NCBI GenBank assembly: GCA_001643675.2
Contig: LSRY02000021.1
Span: 1,178,001-1,242,000 of the forward strand
Direction: 5' to 3'
Length of the DNA: 64,000 nucleotides
Source: Monocercomonoides exilis
Taxonomy: Eukaryota > Preaxostyla > Oxymonadida > Polymastigidae
Of this stretch, positions 44,554 to 57,580 are shown in pieces. The position numbers were made by a program, and so were the translations under genes. A model generated the notes under the pieces. It did not search any database and was not told the DNA's origin. It saw only the letters and a list, made by a program, of their open reading frames with translations. Each line of letters opens with the position of its first letter. The stretch's first letter is position 1.

Positions 44554-47251
44554 GGAAGAGAATAATGTGAATTTATTGGCTGAAATGAGATACGTTGCCA
44601 TAACGAGTGAAACAATGCATTACTGTTGGAGATGAAGATGAGATTGTGAGCGTTTTAGTTGTTGCGCCAGAAATGGAAGAAGAGTGATAATTCCGCAAGA
44701 AGTTTTGCTTCATTCGCACTGAAAGATATTATTTCTGAAGCATTGAACAAACGGACCAACAGATTTGCATGTGCGAAAATTAAGGCTGCTTTGCAACATT
44801 TCTTTAATTATGCATTTCTGTCTTTCTTTCTTTGAAGCTGCTTTTGCTCAATTGGCAGATGCTTGGGCATGCTTCAAACATATTTCATTTTGATCTCCTT
44901 TCTATTTGTCATTGATTGTTTTTTAATTTCACCAGAACAATTGAAGCTATTCATTTCAATGTTTTAATTTTTCAAAATGTTTTTTTAACCAGTTTTTATT
45001 TGATTTTGTAAATAGTCAAAGAAAATCTCAATTTAAATCATCTTCTTTTCTTTTTTTATCATTTGCCAATGTGACCAAAAGTTCACTTTGGCATTTTGAA
45101 AATGAAATGAGCATTTCTGTGATTCGAAGTTGAGATAATCAAAGAGAACAAATTGAATAAATAGACGAAAATGATGTGTCTGCGCTGATGAGGGAGATAT
45201 GTAGATTAATTTGATGTTTTCAAAGAGTGCAATAATACCAACTGCCTTTGAGGCAAATTGGTTTGAAAAAGGTTTTTGGGAATGAGTGCTATGAAAATTA
45301 GGGAAAAGTTTTCATTTCCAGCCTCGGAATCTCTGCCTTGGTTTTATTCCTGTACAGATCCTGCTCAATCACCTCTGATCTTCTTCATTTTCTTCGCCAA
45401 ACATCTTTTCGGTTTAGCTTCAACTTTTTGAATTTTCGTTTAAAATTTCCTTTTTCTTCTTTGCTTCACTCTTTTTTATTCTTTGCTTCTCTGCTTCTTC
45501 CTCTGCCTCTTCACGCTCCTCAAACTCAACCAGATCAATCATTTCATGTTAAAGAACTTCACATTTAATCCCCCATTCTCAGCCCTATATTCTACAGCCC
45601 CTTCTCCACAATCTTCCCCACTTTACACACTTCAACCCCTCTCTCCACCACTTCGTCGTCCAGCTTCACCACCATAAGCCTCGACTTCTGCTAAAAGGGA
45701 TACCAGCAGTACAACCTCAGATGGCAGCAGCGACGGGTCAAACAGATCGTAGATTGACTATTGCTCATTCATATCTGCCGCCGCAAAGATCCGCTTGCTC
45801 CTACTTCATGCTCGCAGACTCTGCAAGAGAAGGAAGGGGTTCCACAAGCGGATCAGAAACAATCTCGAAAAGAATCACATCGTACGCACACACAACACCA
45901 ACATGCTGCACACCCCACCACTCCGTAACATATCCCCACAGCGTCTGTTGCTCCCTCAGTAACGATTTCTTTTGATTTGCATCACCTTACCTTCTTCAGA
46001 TGAAATAACACTCAATCAACTCTTGATGCAGTCCATCGCAGATTCCGATGTGAATGAAGCCTCCACCTCCGAGGAATCCGAAGTACCAGTCACAAGTGTT
46101 GTGGATGATAAGAAGAAAAAAAAGAAGAAGAGGAGGAGGAGGAGCATGAAGGATTTGAAGAAGCAGATAAATTGCATCGTGGATAAAAGGAAAAATTTTA
46201 TAATTTTCTCATTTATGGGAAGAAAAAAATACTGAAAGAGTGGAACAAAAATGTGTAATTATTCTGATAAATCGGAACATTTTGTAAAAAAACAGAGGAA
46301 GAAGAAGAATTTTTTTGTTTTATTATTCTTTCATCAGCCCAAAAAACTCTAATAACAATGTTGTTTCCAACAATTGAAAACGGCAAAATGGCAAAAGAAA
46401 AATGTTTATAAGAAAACAGAACAAATGAACAAACTTTTTTGAAATGTATTTATCATATTCTTCTTTATTATTTGCCTGTTTTTCTTCATCTTTTTTCAAT
46501 CATTGTCTTCTTCTTATTTTCTCCTCCTCTTCCTCTTCTTCTCCTTCTTCTCCAAATCTCGTTTCGGTCGAAAGAATATTACCTTGAATGAACAAATCTT
46601 TTTTTGGCAACCATTGACGTGAATGTATTTCTTTCAATATTTCAGTTTCAACAAACTTGGGAATCTCGACCTGCAACAACAGAAAAGATATTCATGTTTT
46701 TCTTTGTGGAGCAATATTGTTGGGTAATTGAAGCATTAGACCTTGATACTTTGCTCGTCGACAAAGATGTTTCGATATTGAAGTTCATTTGTCTATTTAC
46801 ATTAACTGTCAGAATTTCATTTCTTTTCTTCTTTCACAACCCAATGGTCCATTGATAGATGAGCTCAAAATATAACAATTCACAAAATATGCCAAATCTT
46901 TAAGTTTCATCTGTTTTTGTTTTCAGACTCATTCTTCTCCACAAAAATACAAAAAACATCTTCCACTCACTCAATTTATATGCTCAATTTCTTTTTCTCT
47001 GCGCTTTAGTATTTGCAATTTATTTCATTCCGAAATCTGAAACGTGATTTTCAAAAATCATTTGAATTTTGAAAAAAAAATTCATTTTCAAATTAACAGT
47101 TGGATCCATAAAATAGAATATGAATGCTTCTTATTTTCAAGCGTTTTGCAACAAAATTCAGTTATTTTGTCGCACTTTCTTTCACACATCTTTTTTTTTT
47201 GGAAAAATTAATTATTTAAATGTGATCTTAAATGTTTGGTTAAGAATCTTC
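44554..47251. other. Mostly non-coding, one possible small coding remnant
   Basis: A GC-richer island at about 45,540-46,235 stands out from its AT-rich flanks. One plus-strand frame contains a basic stretch (RLLLLHARRLCKRR, then GFHKRIRNNLEKNHIV). Another ends in a Ser/Glu then Lys/Arg-rich segment (46020-46235, VVDDKKKKKKKRRRRS). On the minus strand AYDVILFEIVSDPLVEPLP reads through the same DNA. The frames conflict and none can be chosen. The rest is AT-rich. Confidence 0.35.
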
Positions 47252-48059
47252 ATTAGATACAATGCAGATTGGATCACATAATTCAAATTGAAAAAAAAAT
47301 TTAAAATTGTGGAGGTTATTTAAAAATACCCCTGTTTATTTAAATTAACTTGCTTATTTTTAAAATACACATGTGATTTTGAATTGAATGTGCAAAACAT
47401 GAAAAATGATTGTGTTAGATTATTCGCGTGAAAGATTGACATAAAATACTGAAGTTAATTTTGATTTTCTTTTTGTGAAAATTTTGATCTTTCAATAATC
47501 AACTTCGAAAAAATAGAATAATTCGATAATTCGTTTAAAATGCTATTCCAACTTATGTTATCGAAAACGCAAGTTATATAATGCGCGTATGTGTTGTTTT
47601 AACAATTAAAAATTCATTTTTCCCAATATACAAATCATAAAAGCTTCTGAAAACTTTTAGTATATTTCTTCGCAATTGCAAACTGTTTCTTTAAAAATGT
47701 AGCACCAACAACAACTTCTGTGCTATTTTGATCAGTTCTCATTAGGAAGTCACTGCTTTTTTTGTTTTAAGCAACAGCAATATTCAAACAATATTGTTTC
47801 ACATTTTTCGCCTTTTTGAAAAACAATATTATGAAATATTAACAAGAAATATTTAAAACACTGAACGCTTAAAGGTATATGTGGTTATTTTTCAAGATTT
47901 CGTTTTGAGTATTAAACATTTCTATTTTTAACAAATTTAACTTTTTCGATATTTATCTTCTTATTTAACCGATTATACGATTTTCTAACATGTTCCAAAT
48001 TCTATAAACCTTTTGTCTATTAATGCTCCATATTTTTAACTCTCTTCATCTCCAGGATT

Positions 48060-50083
48060 ACTCGCAAATGAAATTCTTATTTCAATTGTGGCAAACATTT
48101 ATTCGCTCGTGTCCCCATCAACAGCTTTCGCTTCCAGCACGTTCAAAACACCATCAACTGTTCTATTGTCTCTTCTGTCAACAGTTCCGACACTTTTATC
48201 CTATCTTTAACACTTCTTTCTCCACCAAACACGCTCTTCACCAAATGCTCCTGTTGTTCATATTGGAACAGAATCTCAGCGAGAAACACCAGGAAGATTG
48301 GCTTCGTTTGATGAAAACAGTCATCGCTTTGAATGGTGCGAATGGAATGATTCAACTGGTGGATCTTCATCTGGTGGTGCACTTTATGTTAGTTGTACAA
48401 ATGCAAATCTTGCAATCACTTCTTGTTCATTCAATAATTGCTACTGCACAGGTAATGGTTATGGTGGAGCATTATATTGTGCATATTTACTGAATATCAA
48501 CATTGCAAAATCCAATTTCACAAGTTGTTCTGCTTTACATGGAGGAGCAAATTGTTTATCTACTCCACAATCAAATTCTGTTTGGACATTCTCAGATAAC
48601 AGAGTGGAAAGTTGCTCAATAACATACTGATGTGGAACTGGTTGGTATTTCTGGCTCAATAATATGACTTCAACTTGTCAATTCCTGTTTTCCAAATGCA
48701 AGTGCATTTCAAATTCTGGTGGCGATTCAACAGGTTCTTTAACATTTAATTGGCCTCCAAGCAACAAACCTTGTCAGTTTTCTATCAATGATTGTCAGTT
48801 CATCAACAACAATCTGACTTCCTCTGCCAATTATGGAGGAGCTGCCATTTATTTTCTTTCAACTTATTCCTGGATGAGCGGAAATAAATTCATCACATTC
48901 TGTTTCTTCGATGGCAACACTGCAACTAATGGCAGAGGAAATGATGTGTTCTTCAGTGGCAATGCCATCACCCAATCCCCGTTTGAGAATTGTGGATCAA
49001 CAACTCCATCAAAAAGAGTGTGGAATAACAATACAGCTGATAATACTGTGTACAATGGCTGGCTCCCCCTCATCAACCAGAACAAAATCGTTGCCAGCAA
49101 TTGAAGTGATGTCGATGCCTGTGGCAAAACACAGCAAAGCCCATGTTCCGACATCGATTATTCTTTCTCGATGACTTATTCTTTTTTCAAAGATTCCAAT
49201 CACATTTTCCTCATTTCAATATTTGTTCCTTCTCAAACTATTTATTTCATCGCGTTTGACTCAAAAATCACTGAAAATCACTGAAAATGGAACAACTGCT
49301 ACCATCATCGCATCCAGTGGCATTCCCCAGCCACCAACCTCACATTCACAGTCATCACAATCAGCATCATCATTTTCTTCATTTTCTTCATTATCAACAT
49401 CTTCTTCTTCACCAGATCCATCTGCCTCGTCTGCCCTCTTCCAACAGACCCAGGGCTCCCTCACAGTCTCTGCCCTCGCCATCGCCCACAACTCCACAAA
49501 CCAAATCACCCCCATCCTCTTCCACCTCTCCCAAAACTCCCCTTCCCTCAACCTCAACACGATCACCATCACTGGAACAACCCCATCTTCATCATCAATC
49601 ACCACATCCATCTTCTTCATCACTGCTGGCTCCCTCGCCCTCAACCACACAGCAATCACCAGTCTCGCCCTCAACAGCCAAAGCATCTTCCACCTCACCT
49701 CCCTCACAAACCCCCTCACCCTCAACTCCTCCAGCATCACCGACATCACCTCCATTGCCGCCACCACCAGCTGTGTCCTCTCCTCTGCCACCTCCCCTGC
49801 CCTCTCCCTCTCCCTCGCCAACTGCACCATCACCAACATCAACTCAGAACAGTTGAGCCAACAGACTGCCACCAATGGCGGATGCATCTCATTCGCCTCA
49901 TCTGCCCCTGCCAACACATTTTCGGTGAGGAACACAACCTTCTCCAGCTGCTCTGTGAGCGAAAGTGAAACGAGTGCTTTAGAAATAGAAGAGCTGATAA
50001 ATATAAAGAAAGAAAAATTCAATGGAAACAGAAGCAAAGGTGGAAGGAAGAATCCTTTCTTCTTTGAAAAGAAGCCTTCATAA
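48060..50083 (+). pseudogene. Beta-helix surface gene, left palindrome arm
   Basis: This is the same family as the 6752-14590 receptor. Segments include SFDENSHRFEWCEWNDSTGG, GGALYCAYLL, GGANCL, and the module boundary DACGKTQQSPC. A Ser/Thr/Leu-rich region follows (HLSQNSPSLNLNTITITG), ending with an abrupt KNPFFFEKKPS tail at 50083. TGA at 48628-48630 interrupts the first frame, and this same stop exists in the right arm. Another TGA (about 49102) and at least one frameshift before 49223 follow. There is no transmembrane or kinase part. The GC-richer codons of 49,400-49,950 contrast with the AT-rich core of the palindrome. Confidence 0.8.
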
Positions 50084-51440
50084 GAGATTTGTGGAGATGA
50101 AGAATGAAAAGGAAGAAAGAATTGATAACGAAAATATAGATGATGTGCAACGTGAAAAGAATGAGAAAATTAAAGAGAAAAAACATTTCAAAATTATGAG
50201 ATAACGACAAAAGAGATGATATGCGTGAAAATATGAAAGAACATTAAGAAAATGAAAAAGGAAAAAGAAATAGATTTACGATATTGCAACTTTAACATTA
50301 TATCCAATGAAAATATGATATTATATTCTGTAAAATAGAACACCAGAATGAAACAAATTTATTAATCAGAATTTAACAGAATATCGTTGTTTTCTTTTTT
50401 TATTTTAGTAAAAACGATAAAAATTATCTTCAAAGTGAATCATTCTTCACATAAAACTCAAAACAAATATTATTTTCATTTTATTAACAAATCATTTATT
50501 GAACATTTATTTAATTTAAGCGTGTGAACGAGCTTCCGTAGAATTATCAAGGTTTCTTTAATAAAACCTTCAAAAAAAGGTTTGATTTTTCTGTTATTTA
50601 CACTTTGTTTTTATAAGTGTTTTTTGTTTGTTTTATTTTCCTTTCCCACAATTATTATTAATTTGAATGATCTTTTCTAATTTGAATTAGGATGGTGATT
50701 TTTAAATTTTGTGCTTTTATTTGAATTGAGTGGTATTAATTCAAATTAAAAGAGGTTTATTTAAAAAACCTATGTTAATTTGAATAAAGACCACTTAATT
50801 CAAATTAAAGGGCAAAAATTAAAAATCAACAGGAGATTTTAAATAAAAAAAGATCATTCAAATTAATAATAATTGTGGGAAAGGAAAATAAAACAAACAA
50901 AAAACACTTATAAAAACAAAGTGTAAATAACAGAAAAATCAAACCTTTTTTTGAAGGTTTTATTAAAGAAACCTTGATAATTCTACGGAAGCTCGTTCAC
51001 ACGCTTAAATTAAATAAATGTTCAATAAATGATTTGTTAATAAAATGAAAATAATATTTGTTTTGAGTTTTATGTGAAGAATGATTCACTTTGAAGATAA
51101 TTTTTATCGTTTTTACTAAAATAAAAAAAGAAAACAACGATATTCTGTTAAATTCTGATTAATAAATTTGTTTCATTCTGGTGTTCTATTTTACAGAATA
51201 TAATATCATATTTTCATTGGATATAATGTTAAAGTTGCAATATCGTAAATCTATTTCTTTTTCCTTTTTCATTTTCTTAATGTTCTTTCATATTTTCACG
51301 CATATCATCTCTTTTGTCGTTATCTCATAATTTTGAAATGTTTTTTCTCTTTAATTTTCTCATTCTTTTCACGTTGCACATCATCTATATTTTCGTTATC
51401 AATTCTTTCTTCCTTTTCATTCTTCATCTCCACAAATCTC

Positions 51441-53330
51441 TTATGAAGGCTTCTTTTCAAAGAAGAAAGGATTCTTCCTTCCACCTTTGCTTCTGTTTCC
51501 ATTGAATTTTTCTTTCTTTATATTTATCAGCTCTTCTATTTCTAAAGCACTCGTTTCACTTTCGCTCGCACAGCAGCTGGAGAAGGTGGTTTTACTCACT
51601 GAAAACGAGTTGGCAGAGGCAGATGAGGCGAATGAGATGCATCCTCCATTTGTAGCAGTCTGTTGGTTTTGTGAAGCTGAATTGATGTTAATCATGGTGC
51701 AGTTGGTGAGGGAGAGGGAGAGGCCAGGGGAGGTGGCAGAGGAGAGGACACAGCTGGCGGGGGTGGCGGTGGAGGTGATGTGGGTGATGTTGGAGGAGTT
51801 GAGGGTGAGGGGAGCCGTGAGGGAGGTGAGGTGGAAGATGCTTTGGCTGTTGAGGGCGAGACTGGTGATTGCTGTGTGGTTGAGGGCGAGGGAGCCAGCA
51901 GTGAGGAAGAAGAGGGGTGTTTTTATTGTTATGGAGGTTGTTCCAGTGATGGTGGTTGTGTTGAGGTTGAGGGAAGGGGAGTTTTGGGAGAGGTGGAAGA
52001 GGATGGGGGTGATTTCATTTGTGGAGTTGTGGGCGATGGCGAGGGCAGACGAGGCAGATGGGTCAAGGGATGACAATAAAATGGAAGAAGAAGAAGAAGA
52101 TGGTTGAGGAATGCAATCTGAGGCGATGGTGGTGGTAGTTGTGCCATTGCCCATGATTTTTGTGTCAAAAGCAAAGAAGATTAGCGTCTGGACGGGTGTA
52201 AAGGTGGAGTTGAGGAGGATAAGTGAAGCATCTTGAAAGAGAGCGAAGCCAGCGAGAGCTTACTCGATGGTGGCACATGGGGTTTGTTGTGTTTTGCCAC
52301 AGGCATCGACATCACTTCCACCATTTGCAACAATTTTATTCTGGGCAACGAGAGGGAGCCAGCCATTGTACACGGTGTTATCAGCTTGGTTATTGTTCCA
52401 CACTCTTTTTGATGGAGTTGTTGATCCACAATTCTCAAACGGGGATTGGGTGATGGCATTGCCACTGAAGAACACATCATTTCCTCTGCCATTAGTTGCA
52501 GTGTTGCCATCGAAGAAACAGAATGTGATGAATTTATTTCCGCTCATCCAGTTATATGTTGCATAACAGTAAATGGCAGCACCTCCATATGTTGAAGAAG
52601 AGTTCAATTTGTTGTTTATGAATTGACACTCATTTACCAAAAACTGACTTGGTTTATTTTGTGGAGGATTATTGAATGTTAAAGAACCAGCAGCATCACC
52701 ACCTGAGTTTGAAATGCACTTGCATTTAGAAAACAGGAATTGACAAGTTGAAGTCATATTATTGAGCCAGAAATACCAACCAGTTCCACATCAGTATGTT
52801 ATTGAGCAACTTTCCACTCTGTTATCTGAGAATGTCCAAACAGAATTAGTTTGCGGATACCTGATGCAATTTGCTCCTCCATGAGCAGCTGAACAACTTG
52901 TGAAATTGGATTTTGTGATATCAATTTTTAACAAACTTTCACAATACAACGCACCACCATGGCCATTACCTGTGCATAAACAATTGTTGAATGAACAAGA
53001 AGTGATTGTGAGATTTGCATTTGTACAACTAACATAAAGTGCACCACCAGATGAAGATCCACCAGTTGAATCATTCCATTCGCACCATTCAAAGCGATGA
53101 CTGTTTTCATCAAACGAAGCCAATCTTCCTGGTGTTTCTCGCTGAGATTCTGTTCCAATATGAACAACAGGAGCATTTGGTGAAGAGCGTGTTTGGTGCA
53201 GGAAAGAGGAGTTGAAGGCGGAGAGAGAAGTGGATTGGCTGTTGAGGGAAGTAATGATTGATCATTTGATAGTGTTCTGAATGTGTCGGAAGAGAAATCT
53301 GTTGATGGGGACGCGCGAAAATAAATAAAT
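51441..53330 (-). pseudogene. Beta-helix surface gene, right palindrome arm
   Basis: The mirror copy of the left-arm pseudogene, with substitutions (for example NLTITSC versus NLAITSC) and an internal deletion of about 100 bases in the Ser-rich part. It shares the TGA after CSITY (52791-52793). It has its own TAA after the CATIE segment (near 52257-52259), where the left copy still codes Tyr. The C-terminal 60 codons are identical to the left arm. The shared TGA predates the arm duplication or was spread by conversion. Confidence 0.8.
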
Positions 53331-54230
53331 GCGATCAAATTAATTATATATCTGTTTGCGAGTAATCCTGAGGATGAAGAGAGTTAAAAATATAAAGCAT
53401 CAAAAAATAAAAAGGTTTATAGAATTCGGAACACGAAAGAAAAATGTGTAATCGGCTAAATAATTAGATAAATATCGAAAAAGTTAAATTTGTTAAAAAT
53501 AGAAATGTTTAATATTCGATGCGAAATCTTGAAAAATAACCATACATACTTTTTAAAATTCAGTGTTTTATATATTTCTTGTTCATGATTTTAAACATTG
53601 TTTTTCAGCAAGGTGAAAAATGAAAAACAACATTGTTTGAAAATTGCAGTTGCTTAAAACAAAAAAAGCAGTAATTACCTTACGAGTGCTGAACAAAATA
53701 GCACAGAAGTTGTTGTTGATGTTACAGTTATTAAGAAACAGTTTGCAATTGCGAAGAAATAAACTAAAAATTTGATGAAGCATTTATGATTTGTATATTG
53801 GGAAAAATGAATTTTTAATTGTTAAAACCATACACACTCGTCTTATATAACTCATGTTTTCGATAACATAAGTTGGAATAGCATTTTAAACGAATTATCG
53901 AATTATTCAATTTTTTCGTAGCCGATTATTGAAAGATCAAAAATTTTGCAAAAAGAGAATCAAAATTACCAACAGTATTTTATATCAATCTTTAATGTTA
54001 ATTATTTAATGTTATCTATATTCATGTTTTGAACATTCAATTCAAAATAGGATGAAGATTTTAAAAATAAGCAAGTCAATTCAAATAAACAGGGGTTATT
54101 TTAAATAACCCCCACAATTTTAAATTATTTTTTCAATTTGAATAATTTGATTCAATCTGCATTGTATCTAATATTTTGTTATTTTCCAAGCTTTGCAGCT
54201 CGTTTTGAATATTTTTTAGCAACAAACAGA

Positions 54231-57200
54231 ATGACCTCATTTAATGCTGATGAGACTGTTGATGTGATTCCTGAGACGTCCGGAACAGTAAAGTTTTGTG
54301 GTATGTCAATATTCATTTGACTGTATGTTTGATGATCATCATTAAATCAGAAATGATAATTGAACTAGAAGATTGCAACGAGAACGTGCAGAAACAGAAA
54401 ATAGATGTCATTAGTGAATTACCATTGGTGGAAAACCCGGTAAGTAGTGGAAAACCCGGTAGTTGTAAGTCATTATTGTCAGTTTTTTCAACGTAAAAGT
54501 TGTCTCAATTCATTTTAAATACTTATATTTTCCTTTTAGTAAGATTTTTGTGGGTACAAAAATTTATGCTTGTAAAAAAATTGTGTGTGATTTGAATTAG
54601 AAAATTATTTTTAATATTTGATCATAACCATAAAGATGTAAAAAGCAAGCGGAAAGCTCAGCTACAGCTTAGGAGAGAGGTTTGTAATAAAATATTTCAA
54701 GTGGCTCTTGATTACATTTATATTTCTTTAGATTTGCAACAAGAATTTTTGAGACTATGCATGCATGGCATATATTCTGATTGTGGTGTGCTTTTTTTGC
54801 AGCAAGCTTTCCGGAAGAAAGATTACAGTTTGTTATTTTTTGTATTAAGTTTTTTTATTATTTTATGTTATAAATTATGTTTAAATACTTCAAAAATGAG
54901 GTTTTAACAGCACCGTTTGATACACATATTTTTTGAGTTTATTGTGTAAAATTCGTGCAATAAATGTATGACACTTTGTTTTTGTGTTATTAATGCTAAC
55001 TTCTAACTGCCATTAAAATTTTGATGTGCGTTAATGCTTATTCAATGAAAATTTTACAATATATCATTTATAATAATTTCTTCAATTCTTTTTGTTATAA
55101 ATTAATTATCTCCTATTTTTATAGTTTTCCTTGAATTTATACTCAATACATTAAGCACATTGATTTAATATCTTGAATTTTTTTTCACACATAAATATTT
55201 GAAAAATGTTTTTTAATGTTTTGAATGAATTTTTTAAGATTTTTTTTAATATTTGTTTATACGTTAGAATTTTATTGTCAATTATTTAATGAATGGTGAC
55301 TTTTTGGAAAATTGAAACTTTCTAATATCTAACAATTTGTTTTATTTCAAGAATATGGAGAAAACAAGATTATTAACAAAATTTATTATATTTTAAAACA
55401 ATTGAAATAAGGTGCAATTTTAAAGTTGAAATAACAACATATAATAACATAATAATAATAAAAAAATAAAAAAATAAAATATGCTGGTCATTTTTTCGTC
55501 AAACATTTAATATATAATAATAATAAACATGAAAAAACATTTTTCAAATATTTATGTGTGAAAAAAAAATTCAAGATATTAAATCAATGTGCTTAATGTA
55601 TTGAGTATAAATTCAAGGAAAACTATAAAAATAGGAGATAATTAATTTATAACAAAAAGAATTGAAGAAATTATTATAAATGATATATTGTAAAATTTTC
55701 ATTGAATAAGCATTAACGCACATCAAAATTTTAATGGCAGTTAGAAGTTAGCATTAATAACACAAAAACAAAGTGTCATACATTTATTGCACGAATTTTA
55801 CACAATAAACTCAAAAAATATGTGTATCAAACGGTGCTGTTAAAACCTCATTTTTGAAGTATTTAAACATAATTTATAACATAAAATAATAAAAAAACTT
55901 AATACAAAAAATAACAAACTGTAATCTTTCTTCCGGAAAGCTTGCTGCAAAAAAAGCACACCACAATCAGAATATATGCCATGCATGCATAGTCTCAAAA
56001 ATTCTTGTTGCAAATCTAAAGAAATATAAATGTAATCAAGAGCCACTTGAAATATTTTATTACAAACCTCTCTCCTAAGCTGTAGCTGAGCTTTCCGCTT
56101 GCTTTTTACATCTTTATGGTTATGATCAAATATTAAAAATAATTTTCTAATTCAAATCACACACAATTTTTTTACAAGCATAAATTTTTGTACCCACAAA
56201 AATCTTACTAAAAGGAAAATATAAGTATTTAAAATGAATTGAGACAACTTTTACGTTGAAAAAACTGACAATAATGACTTACAACTACCGGGTTTTCCAC
56301 TACTTACCGGGTTTTCCACCAATGGTAATGGAAGAAATGGATAATGTGCAATGCTATTCTATTTTGACAACAGATCTGTTCAACAGAATCAGCAAAATGA
56401 TTGAAGAAGAGAAAATGTCATTGGAAAATACCATTTCGTTATTGAAACATATGGGGTATTTCAATGCATTGAAAAAATACATGGAATCGAAACTTTGAAA
56501 ATTCTTCGTTATACAATGAATTAAGAAGGATGATATTCGATGAAAAGAGGGAAAAAGAAGGGAGAAATGAAAATCTTCTTGTTGGACTTTGTGAATGCTA
56601 TCTCATGTTACGTTATATATTTCAAAATTCGTCAAAAGAAATAACTTATGTATGCGTTCATCACCTTTTGAAATCTGCATTGAGCAAAATGGAAAACAAA
56701 GAAGCACAAAAGGAAGTGGAAACGGTTTTGCTTGCTTTGAGCAGCATTGGAGATAATGTGTGAGAATTTCGATTTCCTTTTTGTTGTAGTATTATTTATA
56801 ATCTATTTTATCAGAAAGTTCCAAAAGAACTGTATTTGGGCGCTATCAAAGAAATCATTGAATATCATCACGAAAATCACAATCTGACACATCTTGCCTA
56901 TCAATCAGCTTGGCAGTTTTTAATTGACAGGTTTTTCAGAGATAAAGACTTGGAAATAGTTATTGTGAATGAACTTCATTTTCCGAGAGAGGCTGCAACA
57001 GAACTGGAAGAGCTGTCAAAATTTGTGAATTGGAAGAAAAAAGAAAGAGAGAAAATAGGAAAAGAAACGAAAGAAGAATTGGTATTGATGAGATGGCTCG
57101 ATACATTGAAGATTTATTTTCACTGTTGTCCATTGCATCATGAAGAATTTATTGAGCTCATCAACAGCATTGCTCAGGTATATCGAGCAGCAAAAGTGAA

Positions 57201-57580
57201 TAATGAAGAAATTAGTTACAAGTGCATTTCCTCCTTGGGAAATGCAGCAGAAAATAGAGTTGTGGAAGTTGAAGACTTGTTGAAAAGTGGTGCTGTTGGT
57301 TCTGTTTTGGAGGAGATTCTGCATTTCACATTAAATCACTTTTTGATGTGTTATTGCTTGTTTTTTTTTTCAGACTATTCAAGAAAGACTGAAAGAAGAG
57401 GGGAAGGATGAAAATGAAGAAGCGGAAAGAAAGATAATGAAAATGGAGATATTTGAATGGATGGAAGAAGAAGGATATGAAGATATCATCACTAGCCTTC
57501 TTATAATATTTGACGTTCTAAACGATAGATATGACTGTGGATTACCATATAATATTTCTGAATATTTTGTGAATGTTTAG
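54231..57580 (+). pseudogene. Helical-repeat family protein, copy 3, split by a fold-back element
   Basis: Exon 1 is 54231-54300 (MTSFNADETVDV to KFC), with a 50-bp intron (donor GTATGT, acceptor AATCAG). Exon 2 begins at 54351 (phase 1) and is interrupted at 54422 by a 1,904-bp element, resuming at 56328. Joined across it, the protein aligns with the paralogs residue for residue (KQKIDVISEL then MEEMDN). A frameshift near 56480 (paralog NSSLxxxxxxMI) follows. The next intron is 56758-56814, and exon 3 runs from 56815 (KVPKELYLGAIKEIIEYHHE). A further frame change near 57370 leads into the conserved end EEEGYEDIITS...SEYFVNV with TAG at 57578. It is clearly dead. Confidence 0.85.
54422..56325. 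mobile_element. Fold-back element with about 795-bp inverted arms and TA duplication
   Basis: Arms run from 54422 to about 55216 and from about 55531 to 56325. They are identical wherever I compared them, with a 314-bp AT-rich spacer. The termini are CCATTGGTGGAAAACCCGG. Flanking TA lies at 54420-54421 and 56326-56327. Deleting the element plus one TA restores the host gene frame exactly. The end contains two AAAACCCGG motifs 19 bp apart (CCC at 54436 and 54455), as in the pogo-like elements nearby. A 68-codon frame in each arm (MALDYIYISLDLQQEF) is the only open frame and is too short for a transposase. Confidence 0.9.

Larger units (their letters stand above)
47252..54172. repeat. 6.9-kb palindrome with about 3.4-kb arms
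   Basis: The left arm is 47252 to about 50690 and the right arm about 50835-54172. Outer ends pair at ATTAGATACAATGCAGATTG (47252) and its complement ending at 54172. Segments at 50000-50690 and 50835-51520 are identical as far as I compared them. The outer parts differ by scattered substitutions and indels, and the left arm is about 100 bp longer. The central 145 bp is an imperfect palindrome of AATTCAAATTAA-type motifs. Each arm holds a beta-helix pseudogene pointing towards the centre. Confidence 0.9.

Noticed and set aside
49261-50037. A 258-codon minus-strand frame in the left palindrome arm and its plus-strand mirror at 51487-52107
   Set aside because: Both are antisense shadows of the beta-helix pseudogenes, which carry the family motifs on the opposite strand.
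4254-53123. A non-standard genetic code (TAA/TAG as Gln or TGA as Trp)
   Set aside because: The 2,612-aa receptor and the 3,132-codon exon of the LeuRS-like gene contain no internal stops and end in TGA and TAA. In-frame stops occur only in decayed copies.
47252-54172. CRISPR array or prokaryotic origin for the repeats
   Set aside because: There are no short regular repeats with spacers, and introns, element types and gene architecture are eukaryotic.
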